Source of the DNA: Dromaius novaehollandiae
Taxonomy: Eukaryota; Chordata; Aves; Casuariiformes; Dromaiidae
Direction: 5' to 3'
Assembly (NCBI RefSeq): GCF_036370855.1
Contig: NC_088103.1
Coordinates: 34,947,904-35,011,903 of the forward strand
DNA: 64,000 bases
Positions 48,201 to 63,200 of the stretch are shown piece after piece. Below the pieces are notes generated by a model. That model was not told the DNA's origin. It did not search any database and saw only the letters and a list, made by a program, of their open reading frames with translations. Each line of letters begins with the position of its first letter. Positions within the stretch are counted from its first letter, which is position 1. A program made the translations under genes and the position numbers.

Positions 48201-51200
48201 CATATATAAAACAAAGCATGAACAGCATTTTGAGAATTTAGTGTGGGTTACGCAATTTAGTGAGAGACTGACAGGTTCCCCTCATTTTTCTTCCAGATCA
48301 CAAATAGGCACTCTAACTATGTTGTCTCACTATGCACACCACAGATATATTGGGCCAGATTTTCAGTAGATGAATGGAAGTAGGCCACTCTTAATTCTCA
48401 CTAATCATCATCTGTTCCTCATATGACAGAATGTTTCTTTGTAGCATTCCTTATTGGGATACGAGTTAATATTTTTTAATACAGTGGGCTTTTTCCTTGG
48501 TGTTTTCATCTAGAGAACCTATAAGAAAGACAGGGAATCATTTTTTGAGATGTATCAACCTCTAACCTTTTTTGGATGAGCTATCATATACCTATAATAA
48601 TTCTCTGAAGAGCCTAGTGGGATTGATTCTACTTTGTAACACCTGATATGCTATTCTGTATGTGGGTGATGTCAAGCATGGGGCCTATTTGTGGCTGGCT
48701 TTGAGCATTACCCACATAATAATAATAATAGCAATAACAACAGTAACAACAACAAAACAACAACAATAATAATAGTTTAGTGGTGGCTTTGTGATTCTGC
48801 AGGTAAATTACTTCTCTCTTCTTCTTCTTTCATTGCCTTTCCCTCAATCAATCAGCATGTCACTGTCCTTCTGCTGAAATGAATCAGCTGAAAAAGGTAA
48901 TTCTACAGACAGCCACATGAGAAATGGTGTCCCAGGAGAATGTATGGAGGAGATGAAGAAAGAGATGAAGATCATTAGTATTTTGTGTACGGGGAGGCAA
49001 TAATATATGCTTGTCATGGAAAAATATCACAATGATTATTATTTTATTTTTACCTGTTGTGAGAGCTGAAGGTAGGCAAAAAATTTCCAGTCTTGCTCGC
49101 TGAACCTCTGCTACTTTAAGAAGTACTACCACTTCAACTAAGTCATGCCTGAAGTCAGAAACTACAGAAAGTCCAAGGACTTCATCTGCCAACACTGAAG
49201 CAGGTAGGGAAAACCAATGAAAACTGTTACTGAATCAAATTATCATTGTTCTTGCTAAGTCATCAAGTGAAACAAAACATGGACCTTTGTTCAGAATGCA
49301 ACCATACTCTTCTGAATTTACACTAAAATGTTAGACAAGCCACAACCTGGTTCCAGAAGTGTTGAATGTACACAGTTAAAGCTGGAGACAACAGGAGCTG
49401 AGAATACTGAGCACCTCCAGGGTTTTTACTGCATTAAACATTCAAATCTGAGTTTACATCCAGATTCAATTTTAGCAGGCAATTTTTGAGGGAGTCTGCT
49501 CATAATCACAGGACTAAGCACGGAAAGGCCCTGTTCGAAGAAGTCAGCCAGCCACTGAGAACATGATCAGGCAATGCAGAAAATTATCTGAGAAGATGTA
49601 ATTCTATATTTGTCTTCACATATAACCTATCCAAATATTATCCTGGAAGTCAAACTAAATTAAAATGATAAAATAATGTATTTTATCCTTAAAATTAGGA
49701 TGAAGATCTATATGCATAGCTGTGGTCTACAAATATAAAGCTATTGTAATTGAGGTACTACATAAACAGATTTATAAATGTCAGAAGAATCTTGTTCATG
49801 GGTTAAAAGTCTAACATTTTTTGTTCTTCAGTTTCAACCAGCAAAGCTGACAATTCCAGCAGTCCCTGTGTTAAAGAGATGTGGGATGCACATTTGCGAC
49901 AGGAGACTGAATTCAGATATCATAACCTACAGCTTATTAGTCTAAATCCACATATGGTAGGCCACAGAGATCTTGAGTGCTTTGCTAGCACCATTCTTGA
50001 CTTGTTGCTCTGGAGTTGTGATCAGCTGGTCAACTGATCCAGTCTCTTCGTGGTGAATTATCTGGCCTCTGGCAGAAAAGCAACATTGATGTATTTGCTA
50101 ACTAAAATTACAAGAAAAAAAAAGATTGTTGAGAACAAAACTTGGTTTGGGAACCAGAGGAGAAGGAGAACCTTATGTTTTGTTCTCCAGAAATAAATAG
50201 AATGAAGGAGAGTGGCTCAGTCTGAGCAGCAAGTATACTTAAAATACAGCATACAGTGAAAATACAATGCGATTAATGTTGCTATATACATTACCTATAT
50301 ATCCAAGAACTTGGAATAATTTTGAGGGCCGAGCGTCTAGAATAAATATGTGTCCTTCTGCAGCTCTAGCGATGAGGAATTGACCACTCTGATCATAACT
50401 AAGTAAAATATAAATCCCAGTCGAATGAAGATTTTGAATGTTAAATTCTAAAAACAGTTCAATACAATGGGTCAAATTTGTCTCATAAGCTCACTCCCAC
50501 AATTCTACTGACTTCACTGATGGCATAAATATAACTGAGATTTCAGCCTGTGCATTAACCAGGTCAGAGCCTGATGTAAAACCCAGTGTTACAAGCGGAA
50601 TTTCTGAATGAGTGGGCATTCAATCTAAAGCTAATGATACTCCATAGCAGTCTACTTTAATGACTTTATTAAATCTTCCTTTGAAGTCAACTTTTTTTTT
50701 AGATAAAACTACTGACAAGATTTTGATATTATTTTGAATGGACGGATGCCTTTGTTTGCACTGATTTGACTGCAAATAAGTTGCTCCAGGGAGATATTTT
50801 TATCGTAGGTAATTGTGAAGAGAGACCACAACTGAGTCTTCAAATGATAGGTGGATTTATTTTAACGTTTAATAGTTCAAAAATAATTCTATTTTTTAGA
50901 AAGTAAAGATCCCTCCTAAATTTGCCAATTACTGAAAACCAACACTTTCAAAACTAAGCCTTTTGGATCACTATGGCTAATTATAGGAGAATTAGTAAAT
51001 TCATTAACAGTTAACAAAAGAATAATGAACAATAATAATAGAATAGTAACGGAATCCACCCTATAAGAAGGGATGAGCCAAAGGCTTAAACTTAACTTCA
51101 CAAACCCTCAAATTTATATTCAGTGAGGAATAACCCTCTAAATTTAGAAGCATTGAATTGCACATAATTACTGCATATGGTGATCTGTCAGAAAGGACCT

Positions 51201-54200
51201 TATAAATCAGTATGCTCTGTTAAACTTTCTTAAAAATACAGGATTATTATATTTTTCTCATCTAAATCCTGCTACTATTCCTCTTGCACAGTAATTCAGA
51301 GTATATTGGGAAAAAATTGAAACGTAAACATTTTGACACCTTTAGAATAAAAACTTTTTTTTGTTCAACAAACAGCATTGTTCAAGCAACAAATTGACAA
51401 AATTCCTGCCCTTGTTACTACATACTTACTGCAAAGACAGCACTGGAGATTTGGAAAGAAAAATTCTGTGAACAACCCGTGGAGCTTCAACTTTGGTAAC
51501 ATCGATGAAATAGATTTCGCCCCTTTTGGTCCCTACAGCAACACTATTTGAGGAGGGACAGCAAGCCATAGCAGTTGCCTAGTTGAGAAGTAAAAGATAC
51601 TTAACAGGATCATATTATATTATATTATATCATCTTATGCTATTTTTTAGTATGCAACTTCTTTTACTATTTAAAAGTCCCTAAAATTTGGGAAAACAAA
51701 ACCTCAAGTGATTTATCTAAAGATCTTTTTCTTTTCTTTTTTTTACATAGAAAAGATTTTAGAGATACCATAGACATTTTCCTCTATGCTCTACCAAAAT
51801 TTACATTCTCCCTTCCTCAGAACAAACCATTATATCCACTATCCAGATTTTGAGTGAAGGACATTCCATCTAAATAAAATGGTGAGGTTTGCTTATGAGT
51901 AGAGCTGTTATAGAAAGGGATTTATTTTCATTCTATGACAGATTTCAGGTCGTGAATGCATCTTAAATTGAGACAAAGCATTAATGGTTTGAAATACTTT
52001 ATAAACTCAATTCCTAAAAACTTTTTTTCAGATCAACCAGTGCATTTATTTTTTATACACTTGAAACACTTCCTTTCACTTTTGACACTCATTAAAAATA
52101 GAAATTGAATAAAGTAATATCATAAAATTTAGATGCATGCGATTTATCAATATTTGTTTAGAGATACATCATTAGGACATTAGATTGAAATGTTTCCTTT
52201 ACTCTGTGCTCAGTTAAATTTCTGATTAGTTCAAGGAAATATTCTCCAAGATAATCTTTCTAAAATCCCTTCTATTTGTCATTCAAAGATACTACTCAGC
52301 TTTCCTCAAAAAGTGGTTGATCCAGTTCTGTGGAGTATAATGCTATTAACTAAGAGATATTAAGGATGAAAATTCTAAGTATCAGTCACCGTAAAGCTCG
52401 CAGTTATGTTTTCCTCGATACCAAGGCTTAACTTGCTGAGACAAGTCCCATCTTCCAGGAGCCAAATTTGCACTTCCCCTGAAATTGCTACAGACTGTTG
52501 AACAGAGAAAAACATACTGATAAGAGGGTGGAAACAACAAATAGTCTGGAACGGTTAGTGATGATCTGTGGAAAATACATTCAAATAATGACTGAGCATA
52601 GCAGGTCAAGGGGTACTAGTTTTGATTGAAATGATCTTGCTAGATGGTGCTCTTGCTGTAAGCCCATTTTTTCCAAGGTACACCAGTAAAGGAAAATGTT
52701 TAATAATTTTTGTGAAGCAGCTACAGGAATGGTCTTTAAGCAGGATGAGACAATGTAGGGCAAAACATGTAGCCTTGATCAGTATTAGTATTCCCACCAT
52801 TCAACCAGCAATAGAGAAACCTGCTTATAATTTTCTTTGCATAGAAAAGGGCTGAAGGAGAAATCTTGTTTTTCCACATGAAAAACACCAGCATATCATA
52901 ATGATGCTTGGGTTCTTCTTATATCAAGACAATTTCATAATTCCATAGTACAGTACAGCTAGAGACCAATCAACTCTCACATTTCTCAGTCAGAGGCAGG
53001 TAAAATTTATTATTCCCATGTTAAGAGCTAACAAACAGATTGAGCAAACTCAGTTGATTAAAATCCTAGGGTTCCTATGCCGGCTATGTAAAGAATTCGT
53101 GGGTTGGAGAAGACTCAGACTTGCTGGCTTAAAAAGTGTGTCTCGCAGGCATCAAGGACATAGGGAGAATGCAAAGGATTTCTCAGGATGAGACAGATCC
53201 ATGAGTAAGGCCTTCTTTGTCCCTGGACCCAGGACAGAGGCATCTCTCCAGCTGTTCCAACTTGTACGGAAGGCGGAAAAGATCAGTGGGAACTTACAGT
53301 TCCAATATCTGCTCTCTAAATTGAATCTATCTCCTGCACAGCTATGATCTTGAACCATAAAGAGTCACATGAATCAACAGCAGAACCAATATGACATTTT
53401 AACAATCTGTGAGTTATCTGCCCTGCATTGTAGGGCAAGTACTGATCTTTTCATAGTCTGTACCTGAAGTAATGCCACTCACTTCCTTTAATGAGTAGTT
53501 ACGCTAATGTAACAAATATAAGAACAGTCCCAAAATCCGTGAGGCTTTTGGTTTTGTGCCTTAGTAACACACTGATTACCTGAAAAGAGTCACTATTATA
53601 CATAAAAAAGAATACCATTCCTTACCACACAGTACTTGTTCCCCGGCGTAAGAAAATCAGCGGACAGAAAACAACTACTGCACGCATCCAAGAGTTTGAC
53701 TGCTTCTCCATCGTGAGCAGGTTTGTAAGTATAGATTGTTCCCTGACAAATAAAAAAATCCATAACTGGGCTATGAAACCTTTCATTGGAACCTTTCAAC
53801 CACTTCGGCAAAAAATACCCACCTTTCTGAGCTTCACTCTTCAAAGTTTTATATTTGACTCTAAACTGAGGTAAAAAGTGCCCAGCTGAATTTGGTGGAC
53901 TAAACTTATACTAGCTGAAGATCAGGTTAGTTCATTTTATAGTGATCCAGCTAGTCACGTTTTCAAGAAGTTTTGTTTCACAAAATTGCTTTAATAAAAT
54001 AAATAAAAAACACTATTTTGTGTTATCCCAAGACAACATAAAACACAAAGCATAAATAACACACTTTAAGAGATGCTTTTATCTAAAGATCTCAAAGCCT
54101 TTTAGAAACAATTTATAATTAATACTGACCAAGCTCTCAGAAAATAAGGATGCAGTACTCTACCTGTTTTACAAAAGGAAAATTAAATCAGAGAGAGGGT

Positions 54201-57200
54201 GTGACCAAAATTACCTTGACACTGAAGTCCTAAACTCAGAAATCCAGAACAGTGCTAGAAGTCCTGAGTTAGAATCTCTTGTTGTTTTTCTCTGTTATGT
54301 TGTAATAGGTCTTACTTGTAAAAAGTTTGAAGAGTTTTAAAAATACCAATTTAAATGATTACAGGCCTGAAAAAACTGGTGGAAGTTGAGGATTTGGGAC
54401 CCTTGCCCAGGATTTCTGGACATCTGGTAAACTGGTCAGAGAAGGATCTTGGACTGGATTGCCAGACAAATTCAATCTGCACATGCAGATTAACTCTACT
54501 GCATTGCCACAGTAGATCTGACATGCCCCAGCTTCACTTTGCTTATTGTGTGGGCACACATCAAGACTAGAGCTCATGCATAGTAGGTCCCACATGGCCT
54601 GGACACACTGGAGATCCTGCATATTCACTGCACTGAACACACACAAGTATTTCTATTTGGAAGTCTCAGCATGGATGGCAACTATACTTTATAGTCCACC
54701 ATCTGTAGAAGACAATTGTTTTGTGCTTCAAAAATGTCTTTCTAATCTATCATTAAAAACACAAGATGGGCTAGATTCACCTCTGGTATAATGTCTTGAC
54801 TTGTGAGATTACATTACAGATATAGAATATTAATAGTATCAACATACAGTTTCAGACATAGAATCACAGGAACATCTCATTACATGACACAGTCATCTCA
54901 AATGCTGTACCTGCTTGGTTACAATCAGAAGTATGGTGTAATCAGGAGAGAATATGAGGCTGGATATGGGTTGTGAGATATCAACGCAGACTGTCATCTC
55001 ATACTGGAGACCTTTGATACGGTAACAGAATACAATGCCCTCCTGTGCAGAAAAGTACAAATCCACATCAGATCTAGGTCATTTATCTTAGCCCACTCTG
55101 GCAAAACCAAACTGCAAGAATGTCTGAAAACATCTAAAGTAACAGTGTTTGACTGTATTCCATCACTAATTTGCCTTTGTTATGTCTACCTCCAAAAGAC
55201 TCTTAGCATGAATAATAATTCTCTTAAAAAAAGAATTTGTTCTTAAATATAAGTCTTAGTAACAGTCTGTGTTTGATAACAATAGGTTCCATCATCAGTT
55301 ATACTCAAGATTTCATATTAGGTTTATTGAGACAGCAGGAATTTGTCCTACTCTTTTTTTTCTTAAGCAGTAATGTGCAATGGCATCAAGAGTTTGGGTC
55401 AAACAGTAAGCGGACTTTGCACAAAACAATTAGGCAGTTCTCTTGGTCATTTTCTCTCCTTTCCTGTTCGATGTCTAGCTATCTTCTTTTTTGCTTCTCT
55501 AGAATGCTCTTTTCCTTTTGTTAAAAATAGGATTGTCCTCTTTTGTTGCTTCTTTGACTACAAGAAATGGAATCTCTTCTCACCCTGCTCCCTTCCTACC
55601 TCTTGTCTCAAGCCTTACAAAGGAAAAGATACATAACACTAGAGAGAACTGTTCTAGTTCTGCAACTCTGTATTTTTCTTACTCCTGTCTTTGCTCTGGT
55701 CTCTGCAAATTATTCTTTTTGAATGTTCTTTGGTTTTCATACAATTATAGTAAGCATGAAGGATGCCTTACACTTCCAGCTGTGTATAGTCCATCTTTAC
55801 AAAATGCCATGGACAATACAACTCGTCTTTCCAGATCCTTCAGTTTGCCATCTGAAAGGACAAAAACAACATAAAATATTCAAAAAAACCATGTTATTAA
55901 ATGTCAAATTTAATTTACTGCAACAATGTGTCTCAACTTTAAATCTGGGAGGGTTTACTATTCATGAGTAAAAAGACCCCATTGCCCATATATTCTTTGG
56001 ACCTTTCGCTGTGATAATGAAGGAGAAGGTCAGTATATGTAATTTGAAGTGACAGTACTACTGCGGTCTGATGAACTAGAAATTGATTTGGGAAATCATT
56101 TGGTTTGAAGTTTGTCAATAATAGAATCATTTGTCATTAGGCTGGAAGGGACCTCAGGAGGTACTCCAATCTAACCCCTGCTCAGCACAGAGCCAACTTC
56201 AAAGTTAGATCCAACTTCATAGTTAGATCATGTTGCTGAGAGTCATATCCAGCTGATGTTTGAATATCCCCATGGATAGAAATTCCACAGCTCTCCAGGA
56301 AGCCTGTCCAATGTGTGACTACCCCCATTGTGAATTTTCTTCCCACCCAGAATTTCCCCCATTGCAACTTGTGTCCTTTGCCTGTCTGGTTCCATCTTCT
56401 CTGTAACCTCTCATTAGGCGGCTGAAGCAGCAGTAAGATTCACCCTTATCCTCTCTTCCTCAGGCTGAACAAACCCAGTTCTCTTAGATCCTCTTTCTAT
56501 GTCATGTATGCAACCTGTCAAATAAATTTTGTGGCACTCTGCTGAACTTCCTCCAGTTTATGCATGTCATTATTGTTCTCTGGAGCCTGAAAACAAACTG
56601 TTTGAAACAAACCCCTAAGTTTTAACTAAATTACTAACTGTGGCAGTTCTAAACAAAATGCTGCTAAAACTAAGCAGTAGGAAACCTATTCTAACATCAT
56701 TTATCCCAGTTTAGATTAGAATGAACAGAAATAATTTCACTGCCTCTGTTCCTTCTGAGGCTATTCATTTGGCTGTCTATTAGCACAAAAGCTATTAGTC
56801 ATTTGTCATGTAAACATAAAAAAGATCACCATCAACGTGTCTCACAAAGACCAGTGTGTTCTGAGTTTTTCTAACCAGTGGCTTTCAGCTGTACTCACGT
56901 ATGATTACTCTCCGCCATCACTTGTGCTGCCTAAAAATCTATTAGCTTAATTTGAACAAGGCAATACCTTTCTTTTTCTGTACTTCTCTATAAAGGTATG
57001 ACAACAGGTCCAATACGCTACGCCTTTTTTCTGCACAAAAGAAAATAATTCATAATGTCAACTTTGTTTATACGTCCACGTTGCACTAAGAGTCAATTGT
57101 ATCCAGTCTACTGAACAAAAGGCTAGGTTTGGTGTTCTCAGTCAGGAACCTGTGCTCTGACCCAGTATCCATCGTTTCTGTCACTTACATGACTCTGAGC

Positions 57201-60200
57201 AAGTCCAGTCTTTCCGTGGCTCAGCTTACGGCTGTAAAATGAAGATAGCAGTACTTGCCACAGAGAGTGATATGCATGCAGATTTGTCTATCATCTAGTG
57301 CAAAGTTTTAGTACTGTTATTTCTAACTATGATTTTTTAATTTGATTTACTTATGACAGAAAGGTCAGTCAGTCTGAAAAAAATGCCCAAGTGAAATATT
57401 GTGGCTGCTTATGATTCTGTTCGGAACGTTACAGTGGGAATTTAGCGTGTGCTTAAAGCTGGACATGCATTTAAGCATTCTGCTAACTAGAGTCAGATTT
57501 CAGTATGTTTTAAACTAAGCAGAAGCTTCAGTACAATCTGAATGCAGATCATTCTGTTACATGATTTTAGGATAGGACTCAGAGAAGAATACACAGGCCA
57601 AGTAAAAGCCCAAATAGCAAATATTCTTTCTGCCTTCTACTGAACTGGCAAAAACATTTCTGGTCACACCTCAGCTTTTTTTTTGGATGATTTCCAGCTC
57701 TTTATTTGGTAAGCTTACAACTCTGATAATTTCATAGCAGAGAATAACACTGGATTTTTTTTTTTTAAAGAACAGCTTTCCAACTCTGTGATAACCATCA
57801 AAACTGAAGAGAGATACAGTACTTCGGGAAAATGAGGGATACTTGCTGCAGCTTTAAAAACAATGTATTCCATTGAAAAAAGAATAAAACAAGTTTATCA
57901 CTAGCCCTTTGGTTTTACCACTTCTAAAAGACTACCGGCTATTAACACTGATTCAGCATTCATTAGAGAAAAAGTTCTATGCTGGTCTACAATAGCGCAT
58001 TACTCAGTTTATTCTAGTGCTAGGGAGAAGCATATTCCACTACCCCTCTTACCACCTGTCTGAACCAGTGACTTTCATATGCACAGTAGGACTAACACCG
58101 TCTATTCTCCCCAAAGGATGACAGGGCACAGGTTGTCATTGCCAGAACAGTTTATGCTGCCTGTATCTCACTATCCTCCATCTAGGAGCCCTCTGAATGG
58201 GCACAGAAGGATCATGTGTAGCAGGTAACAGGGGAGAGCCCCTGGGATTCCCAGAAAAAAGAATGCATGGCATGAGCTTCTGTCGTCAGAAAACTTTAGT
58301 CAGTCACTAGCCTGCCAAAGATCCCAATGAAGAAAGACAAGTGGGAATGAATGTGGCACAGACAAATTGCCCTGGCAGGCTGCAATCAATATGTGGGACA
58401 TATACTGAGCACTCCCATTCTGGAATAAATTAAAGGAAGATTGCTTTGTTTTAAGCCAAAAGCTTCTTCTGTTCACTCTATGTGCTTCCTACTTTCTGCA
58501 GTAAAGCTTGATAGTCTTTATGGGCTTGTTTTCATTAAAAAAACAGTTTATGTTAGAGCAGATCTTAAGGAACCATATTAAGCAACATTATATTAATTCA
58601 ATTTTGTTGTTAATCAACATCATGCTAAACATTAGTCTTAAAAAATCTGTGCAAACATTATCTAGCATACTAAATGAGGCCAATTCTGAATTTCATGCAA
58701 AATCAAATATATTATTGGTACTTAACTAACAGTAAGAAGATTGTGTATACCTGGAAAAATAATAATTTTATAGTAGGGCTGTAAATAAGATCAGGTTCCA
58801 GGAATTATTGTTCATTTTGCCAAGAGTTTTGATGCATTTAGAGGGTTTTCTGTTGTTTGTTTGTTTTTACTAAAGAAAAATGAATGATGATTATAGGATG
58901 CTAAAGAAACCCACACAAAAGTTCAAGAGAGTTTCTAAAATATCTACTATACTAATAAAAGAAACGTGGCTCTACAAGATAACCTAACAACTTCTCTAAG
59001 ATACACAATAGGAGAACAGAAGAAAGCAAAAAATCTTTCACTATCCAACCTGCTTGTCTCTATACACGAACAAAACACATAACACAGCTATTTCTCACCA
59101 GGTATGGGGCTTTGTTGAAGAAAAGAAACATTCAGTGTCTCAGTGTTAATTGCCAAAATGCATCCTTCTTCACAGCCCATGTAAATGTCAGAGGTTGCAG
59201 TCCAGCAATGGACAGTAGGGTGCACCGAAGGCTTAATGACATCTCTAGGCTTCAACACAAAAATAAACAAGTTCCGTTAATAATTGGCAAATATCTGCAT
59301 AAGTAGTTACATATATTTTAAGGCCAAAAAAAGATTATTACCTCATAGAACCAGACCACTTGTATAGCATCAGTCTTACTTTATTCAGTCATCCCTTCGC
59401 TGAAGCTAGTAACTTGAAAACCAAGAACATTTTCCAGAAAAGTCTATGTCTGAAGATAGAGATGGAGAAGTCACCTCTCTCCCTGGAAGCTTGTTTCAGT
59501 GATGAATTATATTATCATCAGGAATGATGGTATATTTTTTTACTTGAATTTGTTGAATTTACCCTAGAATTGCACTGGGAGCCCAAATTGAAATAGCTAC
59601 CCACTAGGATTCCACTCCCAAAAAACTGCATTTTTTTCTTTACCCATGCTCTTGCATCCTTGACATCATTAAAATGCATTTTGTTTGAATAGCTTATCTT
59701 ATCATATAATCCAAGCTGCTCTGTAAAACAGATCTGCCAGTCTCTGTTTTATCTGCAAATTACTTCTAGAGATATCACAGCAGTGGACTTCCCATGTGCC
59801 TTGGATGTAGTTTCACTAAAATAAATTCCATAAATCTGTCCTCCTAAAACATGAAGAACAGTACTTCTCCACCAAAGGCATATTCTGCATACAAACATTA
59901 CTAAACATTGTGAGTTATTCAACTACAACAGTAACAGGGGTCATATAAACATCATGATAGAAAAAAACAGATTGAAAAGAATTCAGTAAAAAAAAACAAG
60001 AAAACCTTGGGAAAATATTTAAGAGAAAAGATTCAATGAACTGTGCATGTGAGCAGAAGTGGTGAGGAACACCAGGCTGAGTATGATGGATGAAATAATT
60101 TGAAGAGTGTGTAATTCTATAAAACACCTGCTGTCTTACTAAAGGTTCTATAAAAAGAGGAAATACGGATGCACTTGTGATGAAAACATAGGACAGAGAT

Positions 60201-63200
60201 TCATAAGAATCTAGATTTTATTTGTAAAATATGCCAAGGACTTGCTATATGATTCTGGATAAGTAACAACTTCTCCATTTATGCCTAAAGAGCACTTTGA
60301 ATTTCTCTGAGGGAAGGTGTTACAGATAAAGTATATTAAGATTTACTTTATAAATCAAACACAACTAACAGTAGTAAATCTATAACAGAATGGGACTTTA
60401 CATCACCCAGACAAACATTTAATATAGGATCTTCCCTGATTTTTATGAGGCTTGAACATCACAAATCTTTGGCAAGGTTGTAGCTGAACTACTCTGAATC
60501 AGAAGCGTGCTGTGTAAAGATATCTTTTGTAATGTTCTTTTCCATCTGCTGCCATGACTGTCTCTATACGTAAACTAGATACAAAACACTAATCCCAAAA
60601 TGGGATTATGTAAACCCAAAATGAGTTTGCTTTCTGAACAGTGCATTTGAACAGTGTTGCATAATAATAATAATATAGGGTTATTTTTTGAAGTTCTCAC
60701 CCTTTAAATAACACCTCTTGAGAGAAAAGTTCCATGATGAATCTCTGTTATGAAAAGTTTTATAAAAAGTCAGTGGAATAAAATTGGTAATGGGGACAAA
60801 GTGGAATCAAATGAGTTTGCCATGTCAAAGCAAATTCAGAAAACTCAGATCTCAACTGTAAGAGATACAGGAAAAAAAACTAAATCAATCTATCTAATGC
60901 AAGAAAGAAAAGAACCGAAAGCTGTAGCATGTTTGATTTCCTTTCACTGTACTGCCCCACTGTGGTTACACTTTGGTACATAGCCAGCCTCGGCATCATG
61001 TTCCAGAGCAGGGACCCCTAACAAATTTAAAAGAAGCAAATTTAAGTGTACTGACAATGAGTTTGCTTTTCTTACTTGTTTGTCACACATTCCTGAGGAG
61101 TGGGCTACAACCTCCAAGGAATCATGAACTACAGTTTAAGAACAGCTCCTCTAAACAATAGTCTAAATAAGTGGTTCTCCACTTTGTTGATGCTTACATG
61201 AAAAGTGTTGTTAGGCACAATAAATGCAGTGCCTGTAACGAACTCAGCTAGCCTACTCTGGAGGAAAGTAAAAAGATGGCAGAAATGGAGTCAGTGTTTC
61301 TGAGTCATACTGCCTCCTGGTGCTACTTCTGGAAGAGTGTTGTCACTCACAATTTAGTCCACAGGAAACAACATACCACCACAGCAACAAAAGAAACAAC
61401 AATAGTTTGTATTTCTGGAAAAACGTTCATTCACGAATATCCTGATGTTCACCACTTACTCTGTCACTATTCCACAAACAGAATAGATCCAACTGGGCAA
61501 CTGAGACAGTAAATAACTACCCAAATATATACTACATAACAGGAAAGAAAAGAAAATCTTGGACAAAGACTATTAGAACACTCTTCTATTACTCTATAAA
61601 AGGTTTCTATATATGTATGGAGAACATAAATTTCTTGAAGCTGCTAAAAACAAATCTAGATTTTTCTGAAGGCAGAATGCAAAGATCCTATAATGTATCT
61701 AGCGTGGTTGAAAGCACAAACTTTTCCTTGGGAGAAAAGCTCCTAACACGGTTCTGCATGCTCAAGTATAAGGACCTGCCAGGAACAAATGATCACTGTG
61801 GCACAACTCTGTTACATTTTAATTGATGCGCAGAACAGTCTCATAAAACACTGGAATTATGACTATACAGAGAATACCCAATTCTAGTGAAAGAAAAGTT
61901 TATCTGGAAAGGTGCTGAATTCCAATACAGAGTTGGAAATAAGTGTTGTGAATGGTAACAGAAAGCCCAGGCAGGTCTTCATTCCTTACACTGTCATTTC
62001 TGCTGAGATCTTAGTACTACCTCTGTAGTTTTCCACAGCAGACTATTTGATCTTGATGAATGGAAGAACATCCATTCAAGGACAAATAAACTGTATTGTG
62101 CCTCACAGCCCTAATAGGGCAGTTGTCTTTTTTCAATACCTTCATAACCCATTTTGCAGGCTAGAGAACAAAGTGCTTTTTTGTAGCTCACCATCTGCAC
62201 ATATCGTAAGAGGCAGTAAGGGAGAAGAGAAAGGCAATGCCTCTGAGGAGCATATTTTAATCTTCATTTTCCATGACCTAACGGATCTGAAATATAAGCA
62301 GTTCATTTGTAAGCTGAATCAGTAGAGGGTGTTTGTTTGTAGTCAATCTTATCGATTGTCCTGGTCATCAAGGGCATCAGCAGTTTCACAATTAAGAAAC
62401 TTCCATGAATCTGAACATACGAGGCCATGTGAAAGAGGATGAGGTCAGGACAACTTCATTTCCCATTTTTCTATTTTTATTCTTTATTCTGCCTTATGAG
62501 AAAAATTTACTGCAGAAACTTGTGGTAAACTGATCTGATATTACAGAACTCACATTTGTCCTGTGCAAAGAGGTAATGTAATGCCACCATCACCTTATGT
62601 GTGGCAGTTTTTGCATTCTATATACATAGCCCAAGCCACCGAATAGAAATTGATGTTCTTAATTGTAGAAGGAAATCCCAGATTTGCAAGTTCAATGTTT
62701 TCACATTGGGAATTGCTACTACTAGTTAATAGTCAGGTAAAAGTAAATTTCAAACAAAATGAGAACACTTTTGAAGCATCTCATAGGAGGTATCTCAAAG
62801 GAGGCCAACATGTAAATGATCAAATACAGATAAAACAAATGGGCAGATCCAACATTGCCAGTGGTATGGGAATGTATCTCAGAAGCAGTGAATGCCGTCT
62901 GGAATAAAGCTGCAATGTTTTCATAGCTTGAGGCATTTTTACAGTCAAGAAGAGAACAAATTCCAAAGAGGAATAAATATACCTGAAGGTTATTATCAGT
63001 TTAGCATGGGAATAGGTTTTCAAGGTTTCAGCAGGACTTATGAGCTTGGGCACAGTTAAATGCTGACATGTCCATGCTGCTTCTGAGATCCAGATTAGTA
63101 CTTCCACTGCACAGATAAATTACCATGCTTGGACCTGTGTCAGGAATCTCTGCATTGTACTGCACTGCACAATAGCAGCATGCCTTGTAAGCCTCTTGTC

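Noticed and set aside
48716-48775. Regular spacing that could suggest a repeat array such as CRISPR.
   Set aside because: It is a trinucleotide microsatellite in a vertebrate intron with no repeat-spacer structure.
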